From: Patescibacteria group bacterium
GTDB taxonomy: Bacteria > Patescibacteria > Microgenomatia > Daviesbacterales > UBA10151
Direction of reading: 5' to 3'
DNA length: 14,229 nt
Assembly: GCA_023487645.1 (NCBI GenBank)
Contig: JAMDBX010000013.1
Coordinates: 1-14,229, forward strand
Under the pieces are notes generated by a model. That model had not been told where the DNA came from. It saw only the letters and a list, made by a program, of their open reading frames with translations, and made no database searches. Shown here one piece after another: positions 7,432 through 14,229 of the stretch. Numbering within the stretch: position 1 is the first letter of the stretch; each line of letters begins with the position of its first letter. The position numbers and the translations under genes are program-made.

Positions 7432-8636
7432 GGTTTTTTAGCTACTCTTTTAACTACTTCGTCTAACCGGACAGCCCTTGAACCTTTCACCAAACAGATA
7501 TCACCTTTCCCCAAAGTTTTCAAAAGCTTTGCCACAAGCTGAGAGTTTTGTAAATTGGACTCTATTCTTTCTTCCCAATAACCTAAGCTTTTTAATTCAT
7601 CGGCAATAAACTGGGTATCCCCCTGACCTAAAAATACAAAATCCAATTTTTCTTTGTATATTTTTTGTGCTAGCATCCTATGCAACTGCTCAGAATATTT
7701 CCCCAACTCCCTCATCTCACCCAAAACTACAATCCTTCTTCTGGCGGGAAGAGTAAGTAAGGTATCAATAGCGGCTTCTAAAGCAACCGGGGAGGAATTA
7801 TAAGTATCATCAAGTAAAACTGACCCATTTGGGCCCTGGACAACTTGTAAACGATGTTCTTCAGGCCTCAAAGATTCCAAACCAAATTTAATTTTAGTTA
7901 ACGGAACTCCGGAAACTATTCCCAGAAGAGCTGCAGCTAAAGCAGGATAAACTTGATGTAATCCTAAAAGCCGAAAATTAATCTTCATCCTTTCCACTCC
8001 CAGATTTAGCTCAAAGGTTGTAGCAAAATTTTCTGTCTTGATATTACCTGCCCAAATGGTGCAATTTTTGGGATCCATACCGTAATAAACCACACTTCCT
8101 TTACAACGTTCTGCCAATTTTTTGCTGTTGGGATCGTCCCAATTTAATATGGCCATCCCGTCTGCTTTTAAACCTTCTATCAGCTTCCCTTTCTCTTCTA
8201 AAATTTCATTTAAACTCCCCAGATAAGCGCTGTGGGCATAGGCAATCCTAGTCACCACCGCCACCTTCGGCTTAACTAAGGAAAGATAAAAATCCATTTC
8301 TCCTTTATACTCAATTCCCATTTCCAAAATGACTTTTTTGACAGAGGGGGTTACTTTCAAAATTGTTTCAGGCAATATCAGGATAGGATCTAAGTTGGGT
8401 TTAGTGACAAGTGTTTTATACTTTTGGGAAAGGACCGCCTTGGAAGCAGCAACACAAGTAGTCTTCCCGACAGAACCAGTTATGCCGATAAAAGTTTCAT
8501 TAGGATACAATTTGACATATTGCCTGGCTAGATATATCCTCATTAGGTGAAACGGTTTTTTGAAAGAAGGAATCTTTGTTTTATAAGGAGTAACCTGATC
8601 CCAAATAGGATGCTTAGCAATATCCACGAAACCCAT
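7428..8636 (-). CDS. murF: MurF-type ligase with a shortened N-terminus
   Basis: MurF adds D-Ala-D-Ala to the UDP-MurNAc-tripeptide with ATP in the cytoplasm. The 402-residue product has the P-loop GITGSVGKTT (51-60), the Mg/substrate block with EMG and GEM (105-114), the Lys expected to be carbamylated in EEKGKLIE (Lys149), the C-terminal-domain motif DDTYNSSP (276-283), VLGEMRELG (304-312) and a typical VKGSRAVRLDEV near the end. Only 50 residues precede the P-loop, against roughly 90-110 in standard MurF, so most of the UDP-substrate-binding N-terminal domain is missing. The ATG at 8636 has no Shine-Dalgarno site and a 6-bp hairpin sits directly before it. The next ATG (residue 32) is no better supported. 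The stop overlaps mraY. Confidence 0.9.
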   Translation of the reverse strand: MGFVDIAKHPIWDQVTPYKTKIPSFKKPFHLMRIYLARQYVKLYPNETFIGITGSVGKTTCVAASKAVLSQKYKTLVTKPNLDPILILPETILKVTPSVKKVILEMGIEYKGEMDFYLSLVKPKVAVVTRIAYAHSAYLGSLNEILEEKGKLIEGLKADGMAILNWDDPNSKKLAERCKGSVVYYGMDPKNCTIWAGNIKTENFATTFELNLGVERMKINFRLLGLHQVYPALAAALLGIVSGVPLTKIKFGLESLRPEEHRLQVVQGPNGSVLLDDTYNSSPVALEAAIDTLLTLPARRRIVVLGEMRELGKYSEQLHRMLAQKIYKEKLDFVFLGQGDTQFIADELKSLGYWEERIESNLQNSQLVAKLLKTLGKGDICLVKGSRAVRLDEVVKRVAKKP

Positions 8637-8638
8637 TA

Positions 8639-8687
8639 TATCGCAAGGCGATACAAGAAGTGAAGCGATGTAATCGCGGAACGATTA
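8639..8687 (-). repeat. Two tandem small hairpins between murA and murF
   Basis: This 56-bp gap contains two perfect 6-bp stems: TATCGC/GCGATA with a 3-nt loop (8639-8653), next to the murF ATG, and TAATCG/CGATTA with a 5-nt loop (8671-8687). Between them AAGTGAAGCGA (plus strand, 8658-8668) is nearly repeated in the murE-murB gap. No T-run follows, so these are not intrinsic terminators. A TGATATAAT sequence (minus strand, 8684-8692), which matches an extended -10 element, lies right after the murA stop. A promoter there is possible but no -35 is visible. Confidence 0.5.
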
Positions 8688-8692
8688 TATCA

Positions 8693-9952
8693 TCACACCG
8701 ACTCTCTTGTGATGTCTGCACCGAGGCTTCTTAGCTTCTCCACCACATTCTCATATCCTCTCTCAATTAGCTCTGCCTGATTAATCACACTTTTACCTCT
8801 GGCTGCTAAAGCTGCTACCACCAGAGCCATACCGGCTCTAATGTCCGGAGTGGCCAAAGTTCGGCCTCTTAATTTATCCGGGCCATGGACCAACACCCGA
8901 TGCGGATCAGCCAAAGTAATTTTGGCACCCATGGTAATCAACTTATCCGTAAAAAACATCCTTCCCTCATACATCCAATCATGACACAAAATTACCCCTT
9001 TAGATTGAGTTGCTAAAACTATCGCCACACTCATCAAATCTGTAGGAAATCCCGGCCAAATGTTTGTCACCAGCTTCTCCACAGATTTAAGTTTAGACGG
9101 ATGAACCGTAATGCTATCATCATTTTTTTCTATCTTGATGCCAAAACTTTCAAGCGGTGTTAGAGCCGGCTCCAAATAAGCTTGCTCTATTCCCTCAATT
9201 TTAACCTTTCCGCCGGTAACAGCGGCAGCTACCACATAAGTACCTACTTCTACAAAATCTGCTCCGATCCGGAACTTAGTTCCATGCAGTTTCTCTACCC
9301 CCGTAATCTTTAAGCTATCAGTTCCTACTCCTTCAATTTTGGCCCCCATTTGCAAAAGCTGTTTACAAAGATCAACCACGTGAGGTTCTTTAGCACAGTT
9401 TCTTAAAGTAACCGTTTTCTTCCCTAAAACCGTGGCCAGAATCAAATTCTCCGTGGCGGTTACAGAAGCCTCAGGAAGAAAAAGATCCAAATCAGCTTCT
9501 CTGTCTTCCGAAAAACTAAGACTATATTTTAAGTTGCTTTTTTTTAGCGTTGCTCCCAAAGCTTTAAAACCTTCGAGATGAGTTTCTATACTTCTTCTTC
9601 CTATAATATCTCCGCCCGGATGATGAAAGCTTACTTTACCCAATTTTCCCAGCATTGCTCCTGCCAACACAATCGATCCCCGAAGCTTTACCATCAAATC
9701 TTCCGACAAACTATAGTGGCGAATTTTTGAAGCTTTAATTCGAAGAGTAGATTGATTTTTTTCTACAGCTACTCCTAGTTTTTTTAAGATCCTTATTAAA
9801 ACTTCCGTATCCGTCAAATCAGAGATGTTTTCTAAAATCACTTCTTCATCCGTCAGTAGGGCTGCCCCGATACAAGGGAATATTGAGTTTTTATTCCCGG
9901 AGACGTGGATCGTTCCCTCTAGTTTATGTCCACCATTAATTATGTATTTCAT
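8693..9952 (-). CDS. murA: MurA, UDP-GlcNAc 1-carboxyvinyltransferase with Asp115
   Basis: MurA transfers enolpyruvate from PEP to UDP-GlcNAc, the first committed step of peptidoglycan synthesis. The 419-residue product has normal length and the paired inside-out alpha/beta fold pattern. Lys21-Asn22 (SGNKNS), Arg120, Asp305 (WPGFPTDL) and Arg372 (PDIRAGMAL) match the active-site residues. In the mobile loop the usual PGGCAIGAR reads PGGDIIGRR, so position 115 is Asp (codon GAT at 9608-9610) instead of Cys. That exchange is known in the MurA of Mycobacterium and Chlamydia, where activity is kept and fosfomycin cannot alkylate the enzyme. The ATG overlaps the murB stop as ATGA. No clear Shine-Dalgarno site is present. 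The usual dcw cluster does not carry murA at this place. Confidence 0.96.
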   Translation of the reverse strand: MKYIINGGHKLEGTIHVSGNKNSIFPCIGAALLTDEEVILENISDLTDTEVLIRILKKLGVAVEKNQSTLRIKASKIRHYSLSEDLMVKLRGSIVLAGAMLGKLGKVSFHHPGGDIIGRRSIETHLEGFKALGATLKKSNLKYSLSFSEDREADLDLFLPEASVTATENLILATVLGKKTVTLRNCAKEPHVVDLCKQLLQMGAKIEGVGTDSLKITGVEKLHGTKFRIGADFVEVGTYVVAAAVTGGKVKIEGIEQAYLEPALTPLESFGIKIEKNDDSITVHPSKLKSVEKLVTNIWPGFPTDLMSVAIVLATQSKGVILCHDWMYEGRMFFTDKLITMGAKITLADPHRVLVHGPDKLRGRTLATPDIRAGMALVVAALAARGKSVINQAELIERGYENVVEKLRSLGADITRESV

Positions 9953-10536
9953 ATTCTTTTTGCTTTTATTTTAAATATAGCAGATAAGATAACATGCTCC
10001 CTTAAACTTAAAGCTTCAATACCAAGTTGCTCAATTTCTGATTCCTGATCTAATACTTTAATACTTTTAGTGCGATTTTGCAAAAATCTACTGATTAAAA
10101 GGTTTCCGCCAATACTACCGGGAATACTGGAAAACTCTAAACTCTCCAAACCCTGGGAATCTAAATACTCTATCCATCTTTTAATACTTACGCCTGATTC
10201 CGCTTCCACCATTGCCTCTTCTACACCTATACCGAATTTTGTAACCTTACCTTTGACGGAAACTGTTTGGATACCTTTAGTTCGGTTTTTAATTACCAAT
10301 CCGTCAAACCCCAGATCAGAGATGGCAATTTTACTGCCAGTGCCGAACAAGAAATACGGCAAATTCAATTCCCGGCACATACTGATTGTTTTTACCAACT
10401 CTCGGGTAGTAAAAGCAATAAAAAATAACTTGGCAGGCCCACCGACTCCAGAAGCAGTATAATCCTTCAAAGGCTCGTTAAATTTAAATCTGTCTTTCCC
10501 AAAAGAATCAACAATAAGCTTAAATCTTAAATCCAT
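9949..10536 (-). CDS. murB: Truncated MurB-like FAD-binding protein
   Basis: Full MurB reduces UDP-GlcNAc-enolpyruvate to UDP-MurNAc with FAD and NADPH and is about 300-340 residues long. This product has only 195. The FAD-binding part is recognisable: TASGVGGPAKLF (27-38), the loop FGTGSKIAISDLGFDGLVI (64-82) and LEFSSIPGSIGGN (133-145). The end, VILSAIFKIK, matches the last strand of that part. Missing are the YRxS segment with the catalytic Arg, the proton-donor Ser/Cys, the final catalytic Glu and the whole substrate-binding domain. The usual Asn of the GSN motif is Lys69. The frame is clean and its stop overlaps murA by 4 bp, so this is a real reading frame and not a sequencing frameshift. 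It has the only strong Shine-Dalgarno site in the window. Whether it is an active reductase is doubtful. Confidence 0.85.
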   Translation of the reverse strand: MDLRFKLIVDSFGKDRFKFNEPLKDYTASGVGGPAKLFFIAFTTRELVKTISMCRELNLPYFLFGTGSKIAISDLGFDGLVIKNRTKGIQTVSVKGKVTKFGIGVEEAMVEAESGVSIKRWIEYLDSQGLESLEFSSIPGSIGGNLLISRFLQNRTKSIKVLDQESEIEQLGIEALSLREHVILSAIFKIKAKRI

Positions 10537-10538
10537 AA

Positions 10539-10547
10539 CTCCTTTCT
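10539..10547 (-). promoter_or_regulatory. Strong Shine-Dalgarno site of murB
   Basis: AGAAAGGAG on the minus strand lies 2 nt before the murB ATG. The match to the anti-Shine-Dalgarno sequence is good and the spacing is tight. It supports the ATG at 10536 and stands out because the other genes here lack such a site. Confidence 0.6.
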
Positions 10548-10581
10548 AAAAGCGGCGAGATCACAAACAAGTAAAAATGTA

Positions 10582-10679
10582 GTGCAGTTGAGCGCACCAC
10601 TTATTTCATGATCAAATTACACTTGGCGCGAAACAAACTCCAAGTGAGCGAGTGCCGAAGGCACAAGGTAGCGTGAACG
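10582..10679 (-). repeat. Hairpin-rich gap between murE and murB
   Basis: This 147-bp gap, the longest non-coding stretch in the cluster, carries three inverted repeats: GTGC/GCAC (10582-10596, weak), CACTTGG/CCAAGTG with a 13-nt loop (10620-10646) and GTGCC/GGCAC with a 3-nt loop (10652-10664). The words AAGTGAGCGA (10642-10651) and GCGTGAACG (10671-10679) on the plus strand resemble AAGTGAAGCGA and GCGGAACG in the murA-murF gap, in a different arrangement around the stems. No T-run follows in the direction of transcription, so termination is unlikely. Processing, RNA stability or a dispersed repeat family are possible. I see no clear promoter. Confidence 0.5.
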
Positions 10680-10683
10680 TTTT

Positions 10684-11907
10684 TTACTGCTGTGACGAAC
10701 CGCTTAGTACTGATTTAACAACCTTTACATCTGACCAAGGAATTTCTCTTTTCCCATCCAAATTCATTGAAGCTTCATGGCCTTTGCCAAAAATACCCAC
10801 AGTATCACCCTTTTTGGCAGTCTCATTAATGGCAAAATCAATTGCTTTTTCTCTATCTTCCACTACAAATATATTTTTGGCTAAAACTTTGCCGCTTTTT
10901 TTTGCTCCCTCTACTATTTGTTTATTGATCACCTCAAGTTCTCCTCTGGGATCCTCTGCCGTTATCACCACAATGTCCGCCAGTTTTCCCGCCACTACTC
11001 CCATCAAGCCCCTTTTTTCTACATCTCTTTTCCCGGCTGATCCAAACACGGCAATTAATCTACCTTTTGTTTGCTCCCTTAAAGCTGTCAAAGCCTGGGT
11101 CAATGCATTAGGGGTGTGGGCAAAATCAATAAAAATTTTAATGCCTCTATTATTTTTCACCTCTTCCATCCTCCCCGTTATTCCGGTAAAATTTTCCAAA
11201 GCTTTCCTGGCTGATGTTTTATCAATCCCTAAAGCAAAAGCTACAGACAGGGCCGCCAAAGCATTTTCCAGATTATAATCACCGGGAATTTTTAATTTAA
11301 GTTTGACCTCTTTTTGATTAAAATCACCTTTATCTAAACCAAAAGTAAATACTTTGCGGGTTATCTTTTGTTTTAGATTGTGGTTTACAATGGCAAAATT
11401 TACATCCTCTATCAATTTGGCTTTTGTATCAAAATAATTCTGGTAAATTTTATGATAATCCAAATGCTCATGAGTAATATTGGTAATCAACCCCACATCA
11501 AATTTAATTCCCCAAAATCTGTATTGATCTAAAGCATGTGAAGTTACTTCCAAAATCAAATACTCATCACCATTATCTAAAGCCTGCTTAGCAAATTTTT
11601 GCACCATAAACGGATCCGGAGAAGTAACATGAAATCCGGTGTCAAAAGATTCCCCCCCCACTATGGCATTAATGGTTGAAACCATGGAAGCCTTTTTCCC
11701 GGCTGCTTTTAAAATTTGATAAACCATATTGGTGGTAGTGGTTTTACCATCAGTCCCGGTTACCCCAATCACCTTAAGTTTTTGAGTAGGAAAACCAAAA
11801 AAAATATTGGCCAAAATGGCTTTGGGAAGATGATAAAAGTTATTAATTACTTGCTGCGACAAAATACTCTTAATTAATTTCTTCACGTGGCTAATTATAC
11901 TCATCAT
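10684..11907 (-). CDS. murE: MurE-type ligase with a shortened N-terminus
   Basis: MurE adds the third amino acid to UDP-MurNAc-L-Ala-D-Glu using ATP. The 407-residue product has the P-loop GVTGTDGKTTT (48-58), the muramic-acid contact block TSPDPF (95-100), ITHEHLDYH (144-152), the Lys expected to be carbamylated (Lys162) and GRMEEV (245-250). The C-terminal domain has DFAHTPNAL (261-269), FGSAGKRD (288-295) and GKGHE (374-378). Only 47 residues precede the P-loop, about half the usual, so the UDP-binding N-terminal domain is missing or reduced. The amino-acid specificity motif, DNPR in diaminopimelate enzymes, reads EDPR (318-321). The Arg that holds diaminopimelate is kept but the first two positions differ, so the substrate is uncertain. 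The start overlaps the ftsI stop. A second ATG follows directly (11904). Confidence 0.92.
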   Translation of the reverse strand: MMSIISHVKKLIKSILSQQVINNFYHLPKAILANIFFGFPTQKLKVIGVTGTDGKTTTTNMVYQILKAAGKKASMVSTINAIVGGESFDTGFHVTSPDPFMVQKFAKQALDNGDEYLILEVTSHALDQYRFWGIKFDVGLITNITHEHLDYHKIYQNYFDTKAKLIEDVNFAIVNHNLKQKITRKVFTFGLDKGDFNQKEVKLKLKIPGDYNLENALAALSVAFALGIDKTSARKALENFTGITGRMEEVKNNRGIKIFIDFAHTPNALTQALTALREQTKGRLIAVFGSAGKRDVEKRGLMGVVAGKLADIVVITAEDPRGELEVINKQIVEGAKKSGKVLAKNIFVVEDREKAIDFAINETAKKGDTVGIFGKGHEASMNLDGKREIPWSDVKVVKSVLSGSSQQ

Positions 11908-13604
11908 TGCTCGGTTGGAGCAACTTTATAATAAAAAAGGAGCTGTTTGGCTATGTCAAAGAAAGTAGGAGCAGCTGTTTCCGCACCAAAAATAGAAGTA
12001 GAGGGTTCATCATAACGAACTAACATTACAAATTTCGGATCATCTGCCGGCGCAAATCCAACAAACGAGGCAATTGTTTTATCTGCATCATAATGACCGG
12101 CAACTGGAATTTGGGCAGTCCCGGTTTTACCGGCAATTTTAAAACCCTTCAGTCGGAAAACTTTAGCTTCTCCTCGCTCAACTGCCGCTACCATCATCTC
12201 TTTTACCATCTGGGCTGTAGAATCTTTCATTACCCGTCTGACTACTTTTGGTTTGATCTCGAAACTGCTTTGATCATCTTTAATCTCCTTAGCTATATGC
12301 GGCTCCATCAAATTACCTCCATTGGCTATACTGGAAATGGCGGTAACCATTTGAATCGGCGTCACTGCAATACCTTGACCAAACGAGGCGGTTGCTAAAT
12401 CTATCTCCCTCCAGCTGCTTTTCGACCTGATATCCGGGGATGCCTCATCCTGTAAATCGATATTAGTCGGTTGACCAAATCCAAAGTTTTCAATATAGGA
12501 ATAGAATTTATCCAAGCCTAATTTCTTTGCCGTAAACACCATTCCGGTGTTATCTGAGTGAACTATCACATCCGTCAAGGTGGAATCCGGAAAATATTTG
12601 TTATCCCAAGTCCTGATACTATAATCGGCAATAGAAACCGGACCGGAACAGATATCACAACGGGTATCCGGTTTAACCAAATCCTCATTTAAAGCTGCCG
12701 CCATGACTAAAACTTTGAAAGTTGACCCGGGTTCATATTGATCTGCCACCACAGAATCTTTGAAAAATTCTTTTGGATAGTTAAAATAGTCTCCAGGATC
12801 ATAATTAGGATACGAAGCCAAGGCCAAAATACCACCGGTTTTCGGATCCATTACTACCACTGAACCGCTTTTGGCACCGTATTTTTCAATCCCGGCTTTC
12901 AAGCTTTTCTCAACAATAAATTGAACTGAACGATCAACGTTTAAAACCAAATCCTTTCCGTTTCTGGCTTCATTAGTCAAAAAACTTCCTATCATTATCG
13001 GCAAACCTAAAGCATCTTTTTCATGCCTGACTGATCCGGAAATACCTTTAAGCTCTCCATCGTAATAACCTTCCAAACCAAAATAACCCTTGCTTCCGCC
13101 TTTAGCATCTAAACCTAAAAATCCTAAAAGATGAGCAGAAGATGAACCCTCCGGATAAAACCTACTGCTGCCCTCGTCAAAACCAATCCCCTCCAAGTTT
13201 AAAGCTTCAATTTGTTTCTTTTGTTCTACGGAAACATTCTTTTTTAATAAAACCCAGTAAAGATCTTGTGATAACTTATCCAACATATCTTTTGCCGAAG
13301 TCTCAATTTTTGCCGGCTCATCAAAAAAAATTTTGGCCAAGGAGTAAGCTGTTTTGATTCTCAAGCCCGAATCTAAAACTTTAGGCAAACCATACAAGGT
13401 AAACACCGGATTTGAAGAAGTTAGAATGGAGCCATCTGAAAAAAAGATGCTGCCTCTGACGGCATCCAGCCTGGTATTAGTAAAATGCTGATTATCTGCT
13501 TGAGATTGCAAAAATTCCGCCTGGACAATTTGCCAATAAAACAAGCGAATGACTATGGCAAAAAGAAAAAACAGAAAAAAAGTTTTTATCCAAAATATTC
13601 GCAT
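11904..13604 (-). CDS. ftsI: FtsI (PBP3-type) septal transpeptidase
   Basis: FtsI cross-links septal peptidoglycan and works with FtsW. The 566-residue class B penicillin-binding protein has a short cytoplasmic start and one transmembrane helix (about 5-22). A pedestal domain follows, with the usual opening VRGSIFFSDGSIL (49-61). The transpeptidase domain has the catalytic triad of motifs: STFK (Ser294, Lys297), SDN (350-352) and KTGTAQ (493-498). There is no PASTA domain. Residues 316-319 form Cys-Asp-Ile-Cys close to the active-site domain, an unusual CxxC pair for an extracellular enzyme of this family. The gene starts 12 nt after the ftsL stop, without a Shine-Dalgarno site, and overlaps murE by 4 nt. 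Confidence 0.97.
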   Translation of the reverse strand: MRIFWIKTFFLFFLFAIVIRLFYWQIVQAEFLQSQADNQHFTNTRLDAVRGSIFFSDGSILTSSNPVFTLYGLPKVLDSGLRIKTAYSLAKIFFDEPAKIETSAKDMLDKLSQDLYWVLLKKNVSVEQKKQIEALNLEGIGFDEGSSRFYPEGSSSAHLLGFLGLDAKGGSKGYFGLEGYYDGELKGISGSVRHEKDALGLPIMIGSFLTNEARNGKDLVLNVDRSVQFIVEKSLKAGIEKYGAKSGSVVVMDPKTGGILALASYPNYDPGDYFNYPKEFFKDSVVADQYEPGSTFKVLVMAAALNEDLVKPDTRCDICSGPVSIADYSIRTWDNKYFPDSTLTDVIVHSDNTGMVFTAKKLGLDKFYSYIENFGFGQPTNIDLQDEASPDIRSKSSWREIDLATASFGQGIAVTPIQMVTAISSIANGGNLMEPHIAKEIKDDQSSFEIKPKVVRRVMKDSTAQMVKEMMVAAVERGEAKVFRLKGFKIAGKTGTAQIPVAGHYDADKTIASFVGFAPADDPKFVMLVRYDEPSTSIFGAETAAPTFFDIAKQLLFYYKVAPTEQ

Positions 13605-13616
13605 ATCAAAAGAGGA

Positions 13617-13913
13617 TTAACGAATATATTGTATACTGTCGGGTTCCGAAAAACCAAGCTCAGCTGATTTAGAAGCCACACTGCCTAAAGATTGTCGTTT
13701 TGCTATCTCATTTTCCAAAACTTGGTTTTCCAAATTTAGCGTTTTGGCCAACATTGATAATTTTTCAAACTTCTCACCATATGTCACTATATTATTACTT
13801 GCCCATATTTCAGCTATCATAAGTATGAAAAGGGTAATTCCGGCTAATCCTATGTACTTTTTAGAGAACCCGTTCTTTGATTCAATCGGTTCAAATGTTT
13901 TAACAATTGTCAT
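13617..13913 (-). CDS. ftsL: FtsL-like bitopic division protein
   Basis: FtsL is a small membrane protein that pairs with FtsB/DivIC through a coiled coil and activates FtsW-FtsI. The 98-residue product has a cytoplasmic tail of about 20 residues, one transmembrane helix (about 21-38) and a heptad-like stretch (KFEKLSMLAKTLNLENQVLE, 48-67). A short end follows with SVASKSAELGFSEPDSIQYI, typical for FtsL. Conservation in this family is too low for a firm call on sequence alone; size, topology and position between rsmH and ftsI decide it. A TATAAT (13924-13929, minus strand) lies 10 nt before the ATG but I find no matching -35. There is no Shine-Dalgarno site. Confidence 0.85.
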   Translation of the reverse strand: MTIVKTFEPIESKNGFSKKYIGLAGITLFILMIAEIWASNNIVTYGEKFEKLSMLAKTLNLENQVLENEIAKRQSLGSVASKSAELGFSEPDSIQYIR

Positions 13914-13946
13914 AATTGGTTAAATTATAGTCAACGTCTATAATAT

Positions 13947-14229
<283 letters not shown>

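Noticed and set aside
9949..10683. Frameshift as the reason for the short MurB
   Set aside because: The frame ends in a recognisable final strand of the FAD-binding part and overlaps murA directly; no MurB C-terminal motifs appear in other frames nearby.
10652..11278. A 208-codon plus-strand reading frame opposite murE
   Set aside because: It is the antisense of the murE C-terminal domain and the hairpin gap; the Ser/Pro/Phe-rich composition is typical of antisense translation and there is no start signal.
13914..13940. Promoter before ftsL based on TATAAT at 13924-13929
   Set aside because: No acceptable -35 hexamer at 16-18 nt; the AT-rich gap makes a chance TATAAT likely, so I mention it only in the ftsL entry.

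Overview
This window is a division and cell wall (dcw) gene cluster, read almost entirely on the minus strand. The organism looks like a bacterium of the Candidate Phyla Radiation (Patescibacteria), most likely near Microgenomates. I infer this from the trimmed Mur ligases, the style of the FtsZ and MurG N-termini, AT-rich genes packed with 1-12 nt gaps or 4-8 nt overlaps, and few Shine-Dalgarno sites. UGA ends several genes (murG, murF, mraY, murA, murB, ftsI), so the UGA-glycine code of Gracilibacteria/SR1 does not apply.

Layout in the direction of transcription (high to low coordinates): rsmH (3' part, cut by the window edge), ftsL-like, ftsI, murE, a truncated murB, murA, murF, mraY, ftsW, murG, ftsQ, ftsA, ftsZ, and an unrecognised 198-residue helical protein. 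At the far left a short plus-strand reading frame, cut by the window edge, converges on that last gene. Compared with the textbook order, murD, murC and ddl are missing from the block, and murB-murA sits between murE and murF.

Together the genes cover most of lipid II synthesis: MurA and MurB-like for the muramic acid moiety, MurE and MurF for the peptide, MraY for lipid I, MurG for lipid II. FtsW and FtsI carry out septal polymerisation and cross-linking, FtsL and FtsQ form the periplasmic divisome part, and FtsA and FtsZ form the cytoplasmic ring. RsmH is the usual ribosomal passenger.

The unusual content lies in the enzymes. MurB keeps its FAD-binding part but has lost the substrate-binding domain and the expected catalytic residues. 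MurE and MurF both have N-terminal regions about half the usual length. MurA has Asp instead of Cys at position 115, which predicts fosfomycin insensitivity. MraY has His-Met-Tyr where the family has His-His-His. MurG has a shortened first glycine-rich loop.

Regulation: a near-consensus promoter lies before ftsZ. Sigma70-like promoters before murG and before the last gene lie so close to the ATG that leaderless or nearly leaderless mRNAs are predicted. The only strong Shine-Dalgarno site I see belongs to murB. Two gaps (murE-murB and murA-murF) hold related sets of small hairpins. I see no tRNA, rRNA, CRISPR array, insertion sequence or convincing intrinsic terminator.
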